The position numbers and the translations under genes are program-made. Shown in pieces: positions 35,065 to 42,906 of a stretch of 64,000 nt of DNA. Below the pieces are notes generated by a model. That model searched no databases. It was not told where the DNA came from and was given only the letters and a program-made list of their open reading frames with translations. Numbering within the stretch: position 1 is the stretch's first letter; every line of letters begins with the position of its first letter. The stretch lies in assembly GCA_963736455.1 (NCBI GenBank), contig CAVTON010000002.1, positions 806,001 to 870,000 on the forward strand, in the 5' to 3' direction. The stretch comes from DAHUXD01 sp963736455 (GTDB lineage: Bacteria > Acidobacteriota > Thermoanaerobaculia > UBA5066 > Gp7-AA6).

Positions 35065-37263
35065 TTACCACCAGATGACGGTCTGGACCCAGTGGCGAAG
35101 CACGCGCCAGGATCGCGAGAGAAAGGACCGGCGCCCGAGCGCGATCTTGGCGGGCCCCTGCATTCCGGGCAGGTACGCGCCGTCGGGATTGTCGAACGCC
35201 GCCACCGCGATGAACTGCTCGGGCATCTCTCCGGCGCGAAGGGTCTGGCGTGTCCCGTCGGCGGTCCCGGGCAGGGTCCGCGCCGCCGTCCCGACCCGGG
35301 CGATGCGGCCGTGGAGAATGCGCGTCGGTCGAGCGCGGACCTGCATTGCGACGGGGGAACCGGGGCGCAGGTAGGACAGCATCCGCTCCGTGACCGCGAT
35401 CTCGGCCTTCAGCGTTGCCGTGTCTCCGACGCGCGCGATCGGAGCGCCTGCCGTCAGGTAGCGTCCGGCCAGGTCCTTCATCCGGCGCGTGAGCAGGCGA
35501 CCGGCGATCGGGCTCCGGACGGACAGGCGCGCGATTCGATCTTCATCGCTCCGTACCTCCAGATCCTTCGCGGCCTCCCTTCGCTCGGCGTCGAAAACGC
35601 CCGGGGCGTCGGCGGCTTCGCGCTCGCGGCTGGTCCGCTTGCGCAGCGCGTCCCGTTCCGCGGCGGCCCCGGCGAGACTCGAGGCCACGGCGGGGCTGTC
35701 GAGAACCGCCACGACCTCGCCCCTTTCGATCGGGTCGCCTTCCTCCGCGCGCACCGAAACGATCCTGCCGTCGTCGGGGGCCTCGAGCGTGACCTCCGTC
35801 CAGGGCTGGAGCGTGGCCTCGGATTCGAACGTCCACGGCGCCCACGGGATCGCCACGAGGGCGAGGAAGGCCGCCGAACCTCCCAGGATCCACGTCCGCG
35901 AGCGACGCGACATGATGAGCTCCTTCTTGTCGAGATAGACGAGTCGCGCGCCCTGGACGAACGCGCGGACGTCCTTCCGGAAGAGCCGCAGCAGCGTGAG
36001 GATGAGCAGCAGGAGCGCGACGTGCGGGAAGTACTTCGCGTAGAAGTTGTAGAAGAGCTTCCCGATGAACAGCATGATGAGGACCATGAAGGCGGCGGCC
36101 AGCGTGCCGTAGATCAGGAAGGTCCTGCGCTTGCGGCGGGAGAGGGCCGGGACCTCGACGTTGAGGCGCAGGACGTGGCGCTTGAACACCGCGGCGCAGT
36201 AGGAGAACGACTCTTCGCGCAGGTCCGGGATCTCGAGATAGCTGGCCAGGGCGTAGTAGCCGTCGATCTTCCGCAGCGGGTTGATGTTGAAGAAGATCGT
36301 CGAGACGCCGGTGAAGAGCATCATCTTGTACGCGAGCTCGTGGAGCAGCGTGTCCGGGTAGGAGGCCACCCAGAGGCCCGTCGCGATGCAGCAGATGATG
36401 GCCTCGATGTACATGCCGGCGAAGAGGACCCACAGCCGCTGCCACTTGCTCGGAAAGAGAAGGGCGTCCGTCGTGTCGCAGTAGAACGCCGGCATGAAAT
36501 AGAGCAGGGCGCCGCCGATGTCGTGCACGTCGCCGCCGTAGAACTTGCAGACGTAGCCGTGCGCGAGCTCGTGGATGGCCCCGATGCACGAGAGGATGAC
36601 GAAGAACTGGACGGCATCCCAGAACGGCTTGCGCAAAAACGCGTAGAGCTCGAGGGTCTGGCCCCAGATCTGGTCGAAGCGGGGAACGATCACTCCCACC
36701 GTCATCGCAACCGCGACGAGGGTCAACAGGACGGTCGGCGGCCGCCAGATCCAGCGCACGTACTTCTGGGTCTTCTCGAGGAACTCGTTCGGATCGAAGA
36801 CGTGGAACGGGATCATCATGATGTCGAAGCCCTCGGCCTTCTGCTCGGCCGTGCGGCGGCGGGCTTCCTTGATGCGGGTCAGCTCCTCGAGGTTGCGCTC
36901 CGTGGCCGACTTCTGGAGCAGGTCCATCTCGCGGAGCATTTCGGCGTACTCGGGCACGAGCGTCCGCTCGACCTCCTCCGGAAACTGCGCCTGGTACGCG
37001 TCGTGGATCTCGGCGAGCGTGCGCGTGCCGTCGAAGAGGCTGATGAGCGACCACGTGCCTTCGTCGAAGCTGTAGTACTGGGTCTTGTCGGGGTTCTTGA
37101 CGACCCACTGGCCCTCGCCCATCTGGACGATGCGCCGGATGACGAGGCTCTTCTTCAACGCCGGCCGCTCGGCGGACGTGCGGTGGCGCGCCGCGAGGGC
37201 GCCGACCCCCGCGTCGAGCGGCGCGGCGGAGACGAGGGATGCGCTTCCGGCGCGAGCGCTCAC
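35065..37263 (-). CDS. PqqD-like / M50 metalloprotease / HlyD fusion membrane protein
   Basis: A 732-residue three-part protein. Residues about 50-115 resemble a PqqD-like peptide-binding winged helix (YYSFDEGTWSLISLFDGTRT). The middle is a polytopic site-2-protease-type M50 domain with zinc motif HELAH at 231-235 and the third ligand in NPLRKIDG at 328-335, among several transmembrane helices. After a helix near residue 460 comes an HlyD-like adaptor (EAPDDGRIVSVRAEEGDPIE, then SPIAGRLLTRRMKD). Such proteins are annotated as peptide zinc metalloproteases and occur with peptide export loci. The start is GTG at 37263, overlapping the stop of the GAF-HlyD gene by four bases. It would recognise, cleave or hand over a peptide at the inner membrane. 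The nearby repeat peptide is the obvious candidate. Confidence 0.85.
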   Translation of the reverse strand: MSARAGSASLVSAAPLDAGVGALAARHRTSAERPALKKSLVIRRIVQMGEGQWVVKNPDKTQYYSFDEGTWSLISLFDGTRTLAEIHDAYQAQFPEEVERTLVPEYAEMLREMDLLQKSATERNLEELTRIKEARRRTAEQKAEGFDIMMIPFHVFDPNEFLEKTQKYVRWIWRPPTVLLTLVAVAMTVGVIVPRFDQIWGQTLELYAFLRKPFWDAVQFFVILSCIGAIHELAHGYVCKFYGGDVHDIGGALLYFMPAFYCDTTDALLFPSKWQRLWVLFAGMYIEAIICCIATGLWVASYPDTLLHELAYKMMLFTGVSTIFFNINPLRKIDGYYALASYLEIPDLREESFSYCAAVFKRHVLRLNVEVPALSRRKRRTFLIYGTLAAAFMVLIMLFIGKLFYNFYAKYFPHVALLLLILTLLRLFRKDVRAFVQGARLVYLDKKELIMSRRSRTWILGGSAAFLALVAIPWAPWTFESEATLQPWTEVTLEAPDDGRIVSVRAEEGDPIERGEVVAVLDSPAVASSLAGAAAERDALRKRTSREREAADAPGVFDAERREAAKDLEVRSDEDRIARLSVRSPIAGRLLTRRMKDLAGRYLTAGAPIARVGDTATLKAEIAVTERMLSYLRPGSPVAMQVRARPTRILHGRIARVGTAARTLPGTADGTRQTLRAGEMPEQFIAVAAFDNPDGAYLPGMQGPAKIALGRRSFLSRSWRVLRHWVQTVIWW

Positions 37264-39689
37264 GGAAGCAGCGGCCAGATCTTGAGCCAGAGATAGCGCA
37301 GGGGCTTGCGCAGAAGGGCGGCGCCGAGCGAGCGGCGCTCGCCCGAGACCTTGCCCGTTCCGAGCATTCCGGCCCGAAGCGTTCCATCGGCATTCTCGAC
37401 GCGCGCCTCGACGATGACGAAGCTCTCGTCGCCCTCCTGGCGCAGCTCCGCGCCGACGCGTTCGACCGAACCCCGGTAGACGCGGGTCGGGAACGGATTC
37501 ATCTTGAGCGCCACCGGCTGCGAGACGCGGACCAGCGCCGCATCGGACTCGGGCACCGCCACCTCCGCGGTGACGCTGGCGGTGTCGGCCACGACGGCGA
37601 GCTCGGCGCCGCGGAGGAGGACCTGCCCGACGCGCTGCTCGATGTGCGGCGTGACGAGCACGCCGGAGGCCGGGGCCCGAAGCTCGGTGCGGGAAAGCTG
37701 CGCCTCGGCCAGGGCCTTGCGGGCCTGCTGCTGGTCGCGGCGGGAGCGCGCCTCGAACATCGCGGCGGCGTCGCCTTCCTGGGTGTAGCGCGCCACGTCG
37801 CCCTGGGCGATGGCCAGCGCGGCGGCGGCCTCCGCGAGCGCCGCCCGGTACGACTCGTCGCGCAGCGTCGCGACGATCTCGCCCGCCTGGACGCGGTCGC
37901 CCTCCCGATGGAAGACCTCCTTCACCACGCCGTCGACGCCCGCGGTCACCGCCGCCCGGCGCGCCGGAAGGACACGGACCGGCCCCTCGACGCGGATCCG
38001 CCACGGGATCAGGATCAGGCCGAGCACGACGGCCGCGGCGCCGATCGCCCACGCCTGCCGGCGCCGCGCCGGAATGTCGAGCAGCCGGCGGCGCCTCTCG
38101 AGCAGCGGCTGCAGGAACCCGGCCAGCGGCACCTGACGATAGAGCTGGGCGTTCCGCACGGCGACCGTGGCCTGGTTGACGAGAATCGCGAGCAGGTCGC
38201 GCGTCTCGTCGTCGAACGCCAGGGGCTCGGTGCTCTCGAAGCCGAGCGCGCCGAGCTTGCCCTCCTCGTCCTTGAGAACGACTCCGAAGAACGACCGCAG
38301 GCCGGTCTCGCGGAAGATCACCCGGAACTTCTCGACCGTTTCCGGGCGCTCCGCCGTGATCTCGCCGTCTTCGGTCTGGGTGACGGCCACGTCCGTGCCG
38401 GAGAGGAAGACCCACTGGAGCAGCTCTTCCAGGCGGCGGACGTTCGGATCCTTGCGATCCACTTCCTTTGCGGCCGAAACGGCCCCCAGGCGCAGGCGCC
38501 CCTTCTCGAAGATTCCGATGGCCCCGCGCTCGTACGGGATCAGCGTGGACGTCGCGTTGACGATCGTGGCCATCACCTTGTCGAGATCGAGCGTGGCCGT
38601 GATCTCGCGGCTGACCGCGAGCAGCGCGTCGAGCTCCTCGACCTTCTTCTCGGCTTCGTACTGGCGCGCGTTGCGCAGCGCCCGGACCGCCTGCCGCGAG
38701 AGGTCGGCGAGCAGCTCCTCGTCCTCCGCCGTGAACTCGGGATGGCGGCCGCGCTTGTTGGCGAGGACGAGGGCGCCGACGGGCAGCTCGTCCTCGATCA
38801 GCGGGACGGCGAGCACGGATTGGATGACGTAGCCCTCCGTCTCGGCCGCCGTGGCGTCCGAGTCCGGAATGCGGTTGCGGCGCATGACTTCCTGGCTCGC
38901 GACGACGTCGCCGACGACCGACGCGCCGACCGCCTCCGGGGGGCCGTCCAGGTCGTAGTTTTCGTTGACGGCCGTCGCGGCGAGGTTTACGTCCTCGCCG
39001 GCGAGCAGCCAGAGCGACGCGACCTCGGCGGTGGCGAAGTCGGCGGCCTTGCGGACGATGAGCTCGGAGAGCTCGTCGACGTCGATCGTCGAGCCGAAGG
39101 CCTTGGAAAGGTCGTAGAGGTTCGTCAGCCGTTCGATCGCGCGGAGCATGCCGACGGTCTTGCGCTCGGAGCGCAGCGCGCGGCCGAGGGCCGGCGCCGC
39201 CTGCTCGAGGAAGCGCTCGAGCCGCGCCAGAGCCTCGTCGGCGTCGGGCATCTCGCTGAAGTAGAGGGCGAGCAGCCCGACGACGAGCCCCTCCGCTTCC
39301 AGAGGGACGGCAAGGCAGGCTCGCAGCGAAGAGGGCAGGCCCCGGACGAACGGATCCCCGGAGGAAAGCTCCGCGCCGGTCAGGACGAGCGGCCGGCGGT
39401 CACGCACCAGGTCGTGAACGAACCCTTTCTCGCGGGGAGCGGAGCGCCGCAGGAACTTCTCGAATCCGTCGCCGGACGCGCCGATGCACAGAAACATCGG
39501 GTGGACCGTGTCCGGCGCCCAGAGAAGGGTCGCGTCGGCGCCGGCCATCGCGGCGCTCCACCGGGCGGCCCAGCCGGAGGTCTGGGAGAGGTTCTCGCAG
39601 AGGGCCAGCTCGGCGAGAGCCGTGATTTCGGCTGCGCCGTCCTCCGTTTCGACCGGATCGTTCTCCGGATCTTCGGGTTGGTCCGCCAA
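37260..39689 (-). CDS. Triple-GAF protein fused to an HlyD-type adaptor
   Basis: An 809-residue protein. Three GAF-like domains occupy about residues 20-500 (the third has TLIPYERGAIGIFEKGRL and ALGFESTEPLAFDDETRDLL). A transmembrane helix (AWAIGAAAVVLGLILIPW) and a periplasmic HlyD adaptor follow, with lipoyl halves (TAGVDGVVKEVFHREGDRVQ, then LRAPASGVLVTPHIEQRVGQ). It therefore has a large cytoplasmic ligand- or redox-sensing part and an export adaptor outside. The start TTG at 39689 is uncertain: a GAGGAG site is close, and the STAS gene ends 43 bases upstream. It is translationally coupled to the M50 fusion gene, and the two presumably form one inner-membrane complex. Confidence 0.8.
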   Translation of the reverse strand: MADQPEDPENDPVETEDGAAEITALAELALCENLSQTSGWAARWSAAMAGADATLLWAPDTVHPMFLCIGASGDGFEKFLRRSAPREKGFVHDLVRDRRPLVLTGAELSSGDPFVRGLPSSLRACLAVPLEAEGLVVGLLALYFSEMPDADEALARLERFLEQAAPALGRALRSERKTVGMLRAIERLTNLYDLSKAFGSTIDVDELSELIVRKAADFATAEVASLWLLAGEDVNLAATAVNENYDLDGPPEAVGASVVGDVVASQEVMRRNRIPDSDATAAETEGYVIQSVLAVPLIEDELPVGALVLANKRGRHPEFTAEDEELLADLSRQAVRALRNARQYEAEKKVEELDALLAVSREITATLDLDKVMATIVNATSTLIPYERGAIGIFEKGRLRLGAVSAAKEVDRKDPNVRRLEELLQWVFLSGTDVAVTQTEDGEITAERPETVEKFRVIFRETGLRSFFGVVLKDEEGKLGALGFESTEPLAFDDETRDLLAILVNQATVAVRNAQLYRQVPLAGFLQPLLERRRRLLDIPARRRQAWAIGAAAVVLGLILIPWRIRVEGPVRVLPARRAAVTAGVDGVVKEVFHREGDRVQAGEIVATLRDESYRAALAEAAAALAIAQGDVARYTQEGDAAAMFEARSRRDQQQARKALAEAQLSRTELRAPASGVLVTPHIEQRVGQVLLRGAELAVVADTASVTAEVAVPESDAALVRVSQPVALKMNPFPTRVYRGSVERVGAELRQEGDESFVIVEARVENADGTLRAGMLGTGKVSGERRSLGAALLRKPLRYLWLKIWPLLP

Positions 39690-39732
39690 GGTCTCCTCGC
39701 CGGAGCGCGAGCCGTCTTTACGGGAGGGAGTA

Positions 39733-40068
39733 TCAGAAGCTCGAGACGGCCGCCTCCAGGTCCTCGTGGATCTCGAAAACCGAATCGAGTTTGGTCATCT
39801 GGAGGAGCTTGCGCACCTGAGGCCCGGCGTGGAGCAGCTTGGCCTGTCCGCCTTCCTTCTGGGCGAGCGTCAACGCGCGGACGAGTGCACCGAGTCCGGA
39901 GCTGTCGAGAAACCCGACCGCCGCCAGGTCCACGAGCAGGTGCACGCGGCCCTCTTCCAGAAGCCGCGTCACGGTCTTCTTGAACGTGGTCTCCGGCTCG
40001 CCGATGACGAGATCGCCGACCACGGTCAGGATGGTGATGTCGCCGTCTTCGCTCGTCTTGAGTTCCAT
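39733..40068 (-). CDS. STAS-domain anti-sigma-factor antagonist
   Basis: A 111-residue single STAS domain with the phosphorylatable-Ser motif VGFLDSSGLGALVRAL typical of SpoIIAA-like antagonists. The first gene of the operon STAS, GAF-HlyD, M50-HlyD on the minus strand. No anti-sigma kinase is encoded nearby. It may link the export operon to a partner-switching signal. Confidence 0.85.
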   Translation of the reverse strand: MELKTSEDGDITILTVVGDLVIGEPETTFKKTVTRLLEEGRVHLLVDLAAVGFLDSSGLGALVRALTLAQKEGGQAKLLHAGPQVRKLLQMTKLDSVFEIHEDLEAAVSSF

Positions 40069-40142
40069 GGAACGGGGCGGATTATGTCAAAAACCGGACG
40101 AAGCGCCAGAGGGCGGGGACGACTTCGAGATAGATTTTCGCC

Positions 40143-41156
40143 ATGACGCCTCTCGATCGACGGACTCTGTTCGCGCTGTCGGCCGGCTCTCTGCTGCACT
40201 CGCGCCTGGCCCGCGCCGGGCCGCCCGGCTCCTCGTCCACGGTCCGGACCGCCGGAATCCGGCTGATCCCCGTGGACGGCAAGTACAAGGTCTGGACGAA
40301 GAAGGTCGGGTCGGGAAAGATCAAGGTCCTGACGCTGCACGGGGGTCCCGGGATCACCCACGAATACTTCGAATGCTTCGAGGATTTCCTGCCCGCGGCG
40401 GGCATCGAGTTCTACTACTACGACCAGCTCGGGTCGTTCTACTCCGACCAGCCCGACGACCCGAGCCTCTGGACGATCGACCGCTTTCGCGACGAGGTGG
40501 AGCAGGTGCGGGCCGGCCTCGGCCTCGAGGACTTCTATCTCTACGGGCAGTCGTGGGGCAGCATGCTCGGGATCGAGTACGCGCTGAAGTATCCGGGGCA
40601 CCTCAAGGGGCTGGTGCTCTCGAGCATGACGGCCTCGATCGCCTCCTACGTCGAGTACGTGAACAAGCTGCGGGCCGCCCTGCCGCCGGAGGTCCTGGAG
40701 GTCCTCGTTAAGTACGAGTCGAAGGGGCAGTTCGAGGCGCCCGAGTATCAGGCGGTGATGCTGAAGGAAGTCTACGGCCGCCACATCTGCCGGCTCGACC
40801 CGTGGCCGGATCCGGTGCAGCGCGCGTTCAAGCACCTCAACCCGCAGGTGTACAACACCATGCAGGGGCCCAACGAGTTCGTCGTGACCGGGACGTTCAA
40901 GGACTGGGACCGCTGGAGCGACCTTCCGAAGATCCTGACCCCGACGCTGCTGATCGGGGCCCGCTACGACGAGATGAATCCCGACGACATCCGCAGGATG
41001 GGTCGCCTCATCCCACATTCGCGCGTGGCGATCTGCGAGAAGGGCAGCCACCTGGCGCAGTGGGACGACCAGGAGACGTACTTCCAGGCGCTCGTCGGCT
41101 TCCTGAAGGACGTGGAGGCGGGCCGCTTCCACGGAACGCCGGCCGCGGCGGGCTGA
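40143..41156 (+). CDS. Tat-exported proline iminopeptidase-like alpha/beta hydrolase
   Basis: A 337-residue alpha/beta hydrolase of the proline iminopeptidase (S33) family. A twin-arginine-like signal DRRTLFALSAGSLLHSRLARA is followed by the oxyanion motif LHGGPGITHEYF and the nucleophile elbow YGQSWGSMLG. The acid lies in IGARYDEMNPDD and the catalytic His in KGSHLAQWDD. It likely releases N-terminal proline from peptides or cleaves esters in the periplasm. It is divergent from the STAS gene. Confidence 0.85.
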   Translation: MTPLDRRTLFALSAGSLLHSRLARAGPPGSSSTVRTAGIRLIPVDGKYKVWTKKVGSGKIKVLTLHGGPGITHEYFECFEDFLPAAGIEFYYYDQLGSFYSDQPDDPSLWTIDRFRDEVEQVRAGLGLEDFYLYGQSWGSMLGIEYALKYPGHLKGLVLSSMTASIASYVEYVNKLRAALPPEVLEVLVKYESKGQFEAPEYQAVMLKEVYGRHICRLDPWPDPVQRAFKHLNPQVYNTMQGPNEFVVTGTFKDWDRWSDLPKILTPTLLIGARYDEMNPDDIRRMGRLIPHSRVAICEKGSHLAQWDDQETYFQALVGFLKDVEAGRFHGTPAAAG

Positions 41157-41335
41157 TCCGCCGACCCGGCTTGGTCCGACTCGGAGCGAAGCGATCCACT
41201 TATTTGGTTTGGTTCCTCTCCAGAGGACGTTGCGGCCTCGCACAGATCCACCGGTCCGATCCCTCCGTACTGAGCCCGTGATCAGGAGATTCGAGGGTCT
41301 GCCGATGCCGCCGGCGCGATTCCGGACGTCTTTTC
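41157..41335. other. Intergenic stretch before the bufferin leader
   Basis: Non-coding sequence after the hydrolase gene. It holds a small hairpin TCCTCT-CC-AGAGGA near 41214-41227 without a T-run. I see no gene or other clear element; with the leader to its right the whole gap to bufA is 337 bases. Confidence 0.4.
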
Positions 41336-41364
41336 TTGACCTTTTCGGGAGCCGGGGGCATAAG
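41336..41364 (+). promoter_or_regulatory. Sigma-70-type promoter of the bufferin operon
   Basis: TTGACC (41336-41341) and CATAAG (41359-41364) are separated by an optimal 17-base spacer. The predicted start near 41371 gives a leader of about 120 bases before the precursor ATG. Confidence 0.6.
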
Positions 41365-41370
41365 ATCCCG

Positions 41371-41455
41371 CAACTGTCGGGCCGCCTGCGGGAGGCCGAT
41401 GCACCGAATCGACGCGGGTAACTCGGTCGAGCCATGTCGGCTGGACCGTTTTTTT
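41371..41455 (+). promoter_or_regulatory. Leader RNA with intrinsic terminator ahead of bufA (attenuator-like)
   Basis: The predicted leader ends in an intrinsic terminator. Stem CGGTC-g-AGCC (41424-41433) pairs with GGCT-g-GACCG (41439-41448) around ATGTC, followed by seven T (41449-41455), still 38 bases short of the bufA ATG. Upstream segments ACCGA (41403-41407) and TCGAC (41409-41413) can instead pair with parts of the terminator 5' arm (TCGGT and GTCGA), giving an alternative antiterminator fold. An 11-base string CCCGCAACTGT at 41367-41377 equals a conserved cobalamin-riboswitch box, but I do not find the other boxes of that class. A conditional attenuator is the simplest reading; the ligand or factor is unknown. 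Confidence 0.5.
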
Positions 41456-41493
41456 CGGAGCCCCGGAACGGGCGAGACGAAAGGAGAATCCGG

Positions 41494-41907
41494 ATGAGGA
41501 AGAACGACCTCAAGAGCAAGGCGATCGGGATGGCAATCGCGGGCGTGCTCGCGGGCGCCGGACTGGCGACGGCGAAGGCGCCCTCGTCGAACGACGGCAG
41601 TGCGAAGGCGACGGCCGGCGACCAGACCGCCAAGGGCACGAAGGCGGCGTCGGACAAGCACGTCTGCAAGGGCATGAATTCCTGCAAGGGCAAGGGCGGC
41701 TGCAAGGCCGGCGACGCCGGTTGCGCGGGCAAGAATTCCTGCAAGGGCAAGGGCGGCTGCGCCTCGGCCGACATGAAGCACTCCTGCAAGGGCATGAACT
41801 CGTGCAAGGGCGAGGGCGGCTGCAAGAGCGGCGACTCCGGCTGCGCGGGCAAGAACTCCTGCAAGGGCAAGGGCGGTTGCCAGGTTCCCGTCAAGAAGGC
41901 GGCCTAA
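41494..41907 (+). CDS. bufA: Bufferin-type Cys-rich metallophore precursor
   Basis: A 137-residue precursor. A signal peptide (KAIGMAIAGVLAGAGLATA) leads into a low-complexity, Lys/Gly-rich mature part with twelve Cys arranged as two tandem copies of one six-Cys module. The modules start HVCKGMNSCKGKGGC and HSCKGMNSCKGEGGC. This is the pattern of the second bufferin precursor class, in which DUF692 enzymes convert cysteines to metal-binding heterocycles for periplasmic copper or other metal sequestration. The ATG at 41494 has an AAGGAG site. DUF692 and DUF2063 genes follow. Duplication of the module is, to my knowledge, not the common form. Confidence 0.88.
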   Translation: MRKNDLKSKAIGMAIAGVLAGAGLATAKAPSSNDGSAKATAGDQTAKGTKAASDKHVCKGMNSCKGKGGCKAGDAGCAGKNSCKGKGGCASADMKHSCKGMNSCKGEGGCKSGDSGCAGKNSCKGKGGCQVPVKKAA

Positions 41908-41925
41908 CCCGATTCGGACGATATT

Positions 41926-41967
41926 CTTGGGGGCTGCGGAAGAGTCCGCGGCCCCCAAGATTTTTTT
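41926..41967 (+). terminator. Intrinsic terminator between bufA and bufB
   Basis: A 15-base-pair stem with one wobble (arms 41926-41940 and 41945-41959, loop AGAG) is followed by a seven-T run. It lies 19 bases after the precursor stop and 13 bases before the DUF692 gene. Partial read-through would make the precursor message more abundant than the enzyme messages. Confidence 0.9.
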
Positions 41968-41979
41968 GCGGGCAACCCG

Positions 41980-42906
41980 GTGATCAAGAGCCAGAAACCC
42001 GAAACCCGAGGCGCCGCGCCGCGAAACCGATGGGGGTTTCCCGACCTGGGAATCGGAGTCGGTCTGCGGACGGCGCACTACCCCCACATCCTCGAACGGA
42101 GTCCGGACGTCGACTTCTTCGAGGTCCTTTCCGAAAACTACATGGATACGGGCGGCCGCCCGGTCTGGGTGCTCGACCAGGTCGCCGACCGTTACCCCAT
42201 CGTCCTGCACGGCGTATCGCTGAACATCGGCAGCGCCGATCCGCTCGACCGCGAGCACCTCGCGAAGCTGAAGGCCCTCGCCGCGCGCACGCGCGCCCGC
42301 TGGGTGTCGGACCATCTGTGCTGGACCGGTGTGGCCGGGCGCAACACGCACGACCTGCTGCCGATGCCGCTCACCGAGGAGGCGCTCTGCCACGTCGCGG
42401 CGCGGGTCCGGGCCGTCTCCGACATTCTCGAGCGCCCCCTCGTGCTCGAGAACGCCTCGACCTACGCCGAGTTCGCCTCGTCATCGATGCCGGAGTCGGA
42501 GTTCTTCGGGCGCCTGATGGAGGACGCCGACTGCGGCATGCTCCTCGACGTCAACAACGTTTACGTCAGCTCCTTCAATCACGGGTTCGACCCCGAGGCA
42601 TACATCGACGCGATCGATCCGGCTCGGGTGACGCAGTACCACCTGGCCGGCCACACGAACAAGGGCACGCACATCGTGGACACGCACAACGACCACGTGA
42701 TCGACCCGGTCTGGGAGCTCTATCGTCGCTCGGTCGGGCGGACAGGAAACGTCTCGACGCTGCTCGAGTGGGACGCCGACATTCCCGCCTTCGAAGTCGT
42801 CCACGGGGAAGCCCTCAAGGCGGCCGCGTACCGCCGCCCGGAGAACGATTCGCGGCGAGGGAACGCCGCGCTTCGAAAGGGAAAAGTTGCGACCGCCGCC
42901 TCCTGA
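41980..42906 (+). CDS. bufB: DUF692 multinuclear iron oxidase (bufferin maturase)
   Basis: A 308-residue DUF692 (MbnB/BufB family) TIM-barrel protein. Conserved elements are GLGIGVGLRTAHYPHILE-like at the N-terminus (read here as LGIGVGLRTAHYPHILE), FFEVLSENYM, VLHGVSLNIGS, VSDHLCWTG, LENASTYAEF, LLDVNNVYVSSFNHG and YHLAGHT; they carry the His, Asp and Glu iron ligands. Relatives use an iron cluster and O2 to turn precursor Cys into oxazolone or thiooxazole groups. Start GTG at 41980; its end overlaps bufC by 20 bases. Confidence 0.9.
   Translation: MIKSQKPETRGAAPRNRWGFPDLGIGVGLRTAHYPHILERSPDVDFFEVLSENYMDTGGRPVWVLDQVADRYPIVLHGVSLNIGSADPLDREHLAKLKALAARTRARWVSDHLCWTGVAGRNTHDLLPMPLTEEALCHVAARVRAVSDILERPLVLENASTYAEFASSSMPESEFFGRLMEDADCGMLLDVNNVYVSSFNHGFDPEAYIDAIDPARVTQYHLAGHTNKGTHIVDTHNDHVIDPVWELYRRSVGRTGNVSTLLEWDADIPAFEVVHGEALKAAAYRRPENDSRRGNAALRKGKVATAAS

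Noticed and set aside
41340..41460. Full cobalamin riboswitch
   Set aside because: Only the CCCGCAACTGT box is found; the GGTG, AATCC and 3' B12 boxes are not seen, so I report an attenuator-like leader only.
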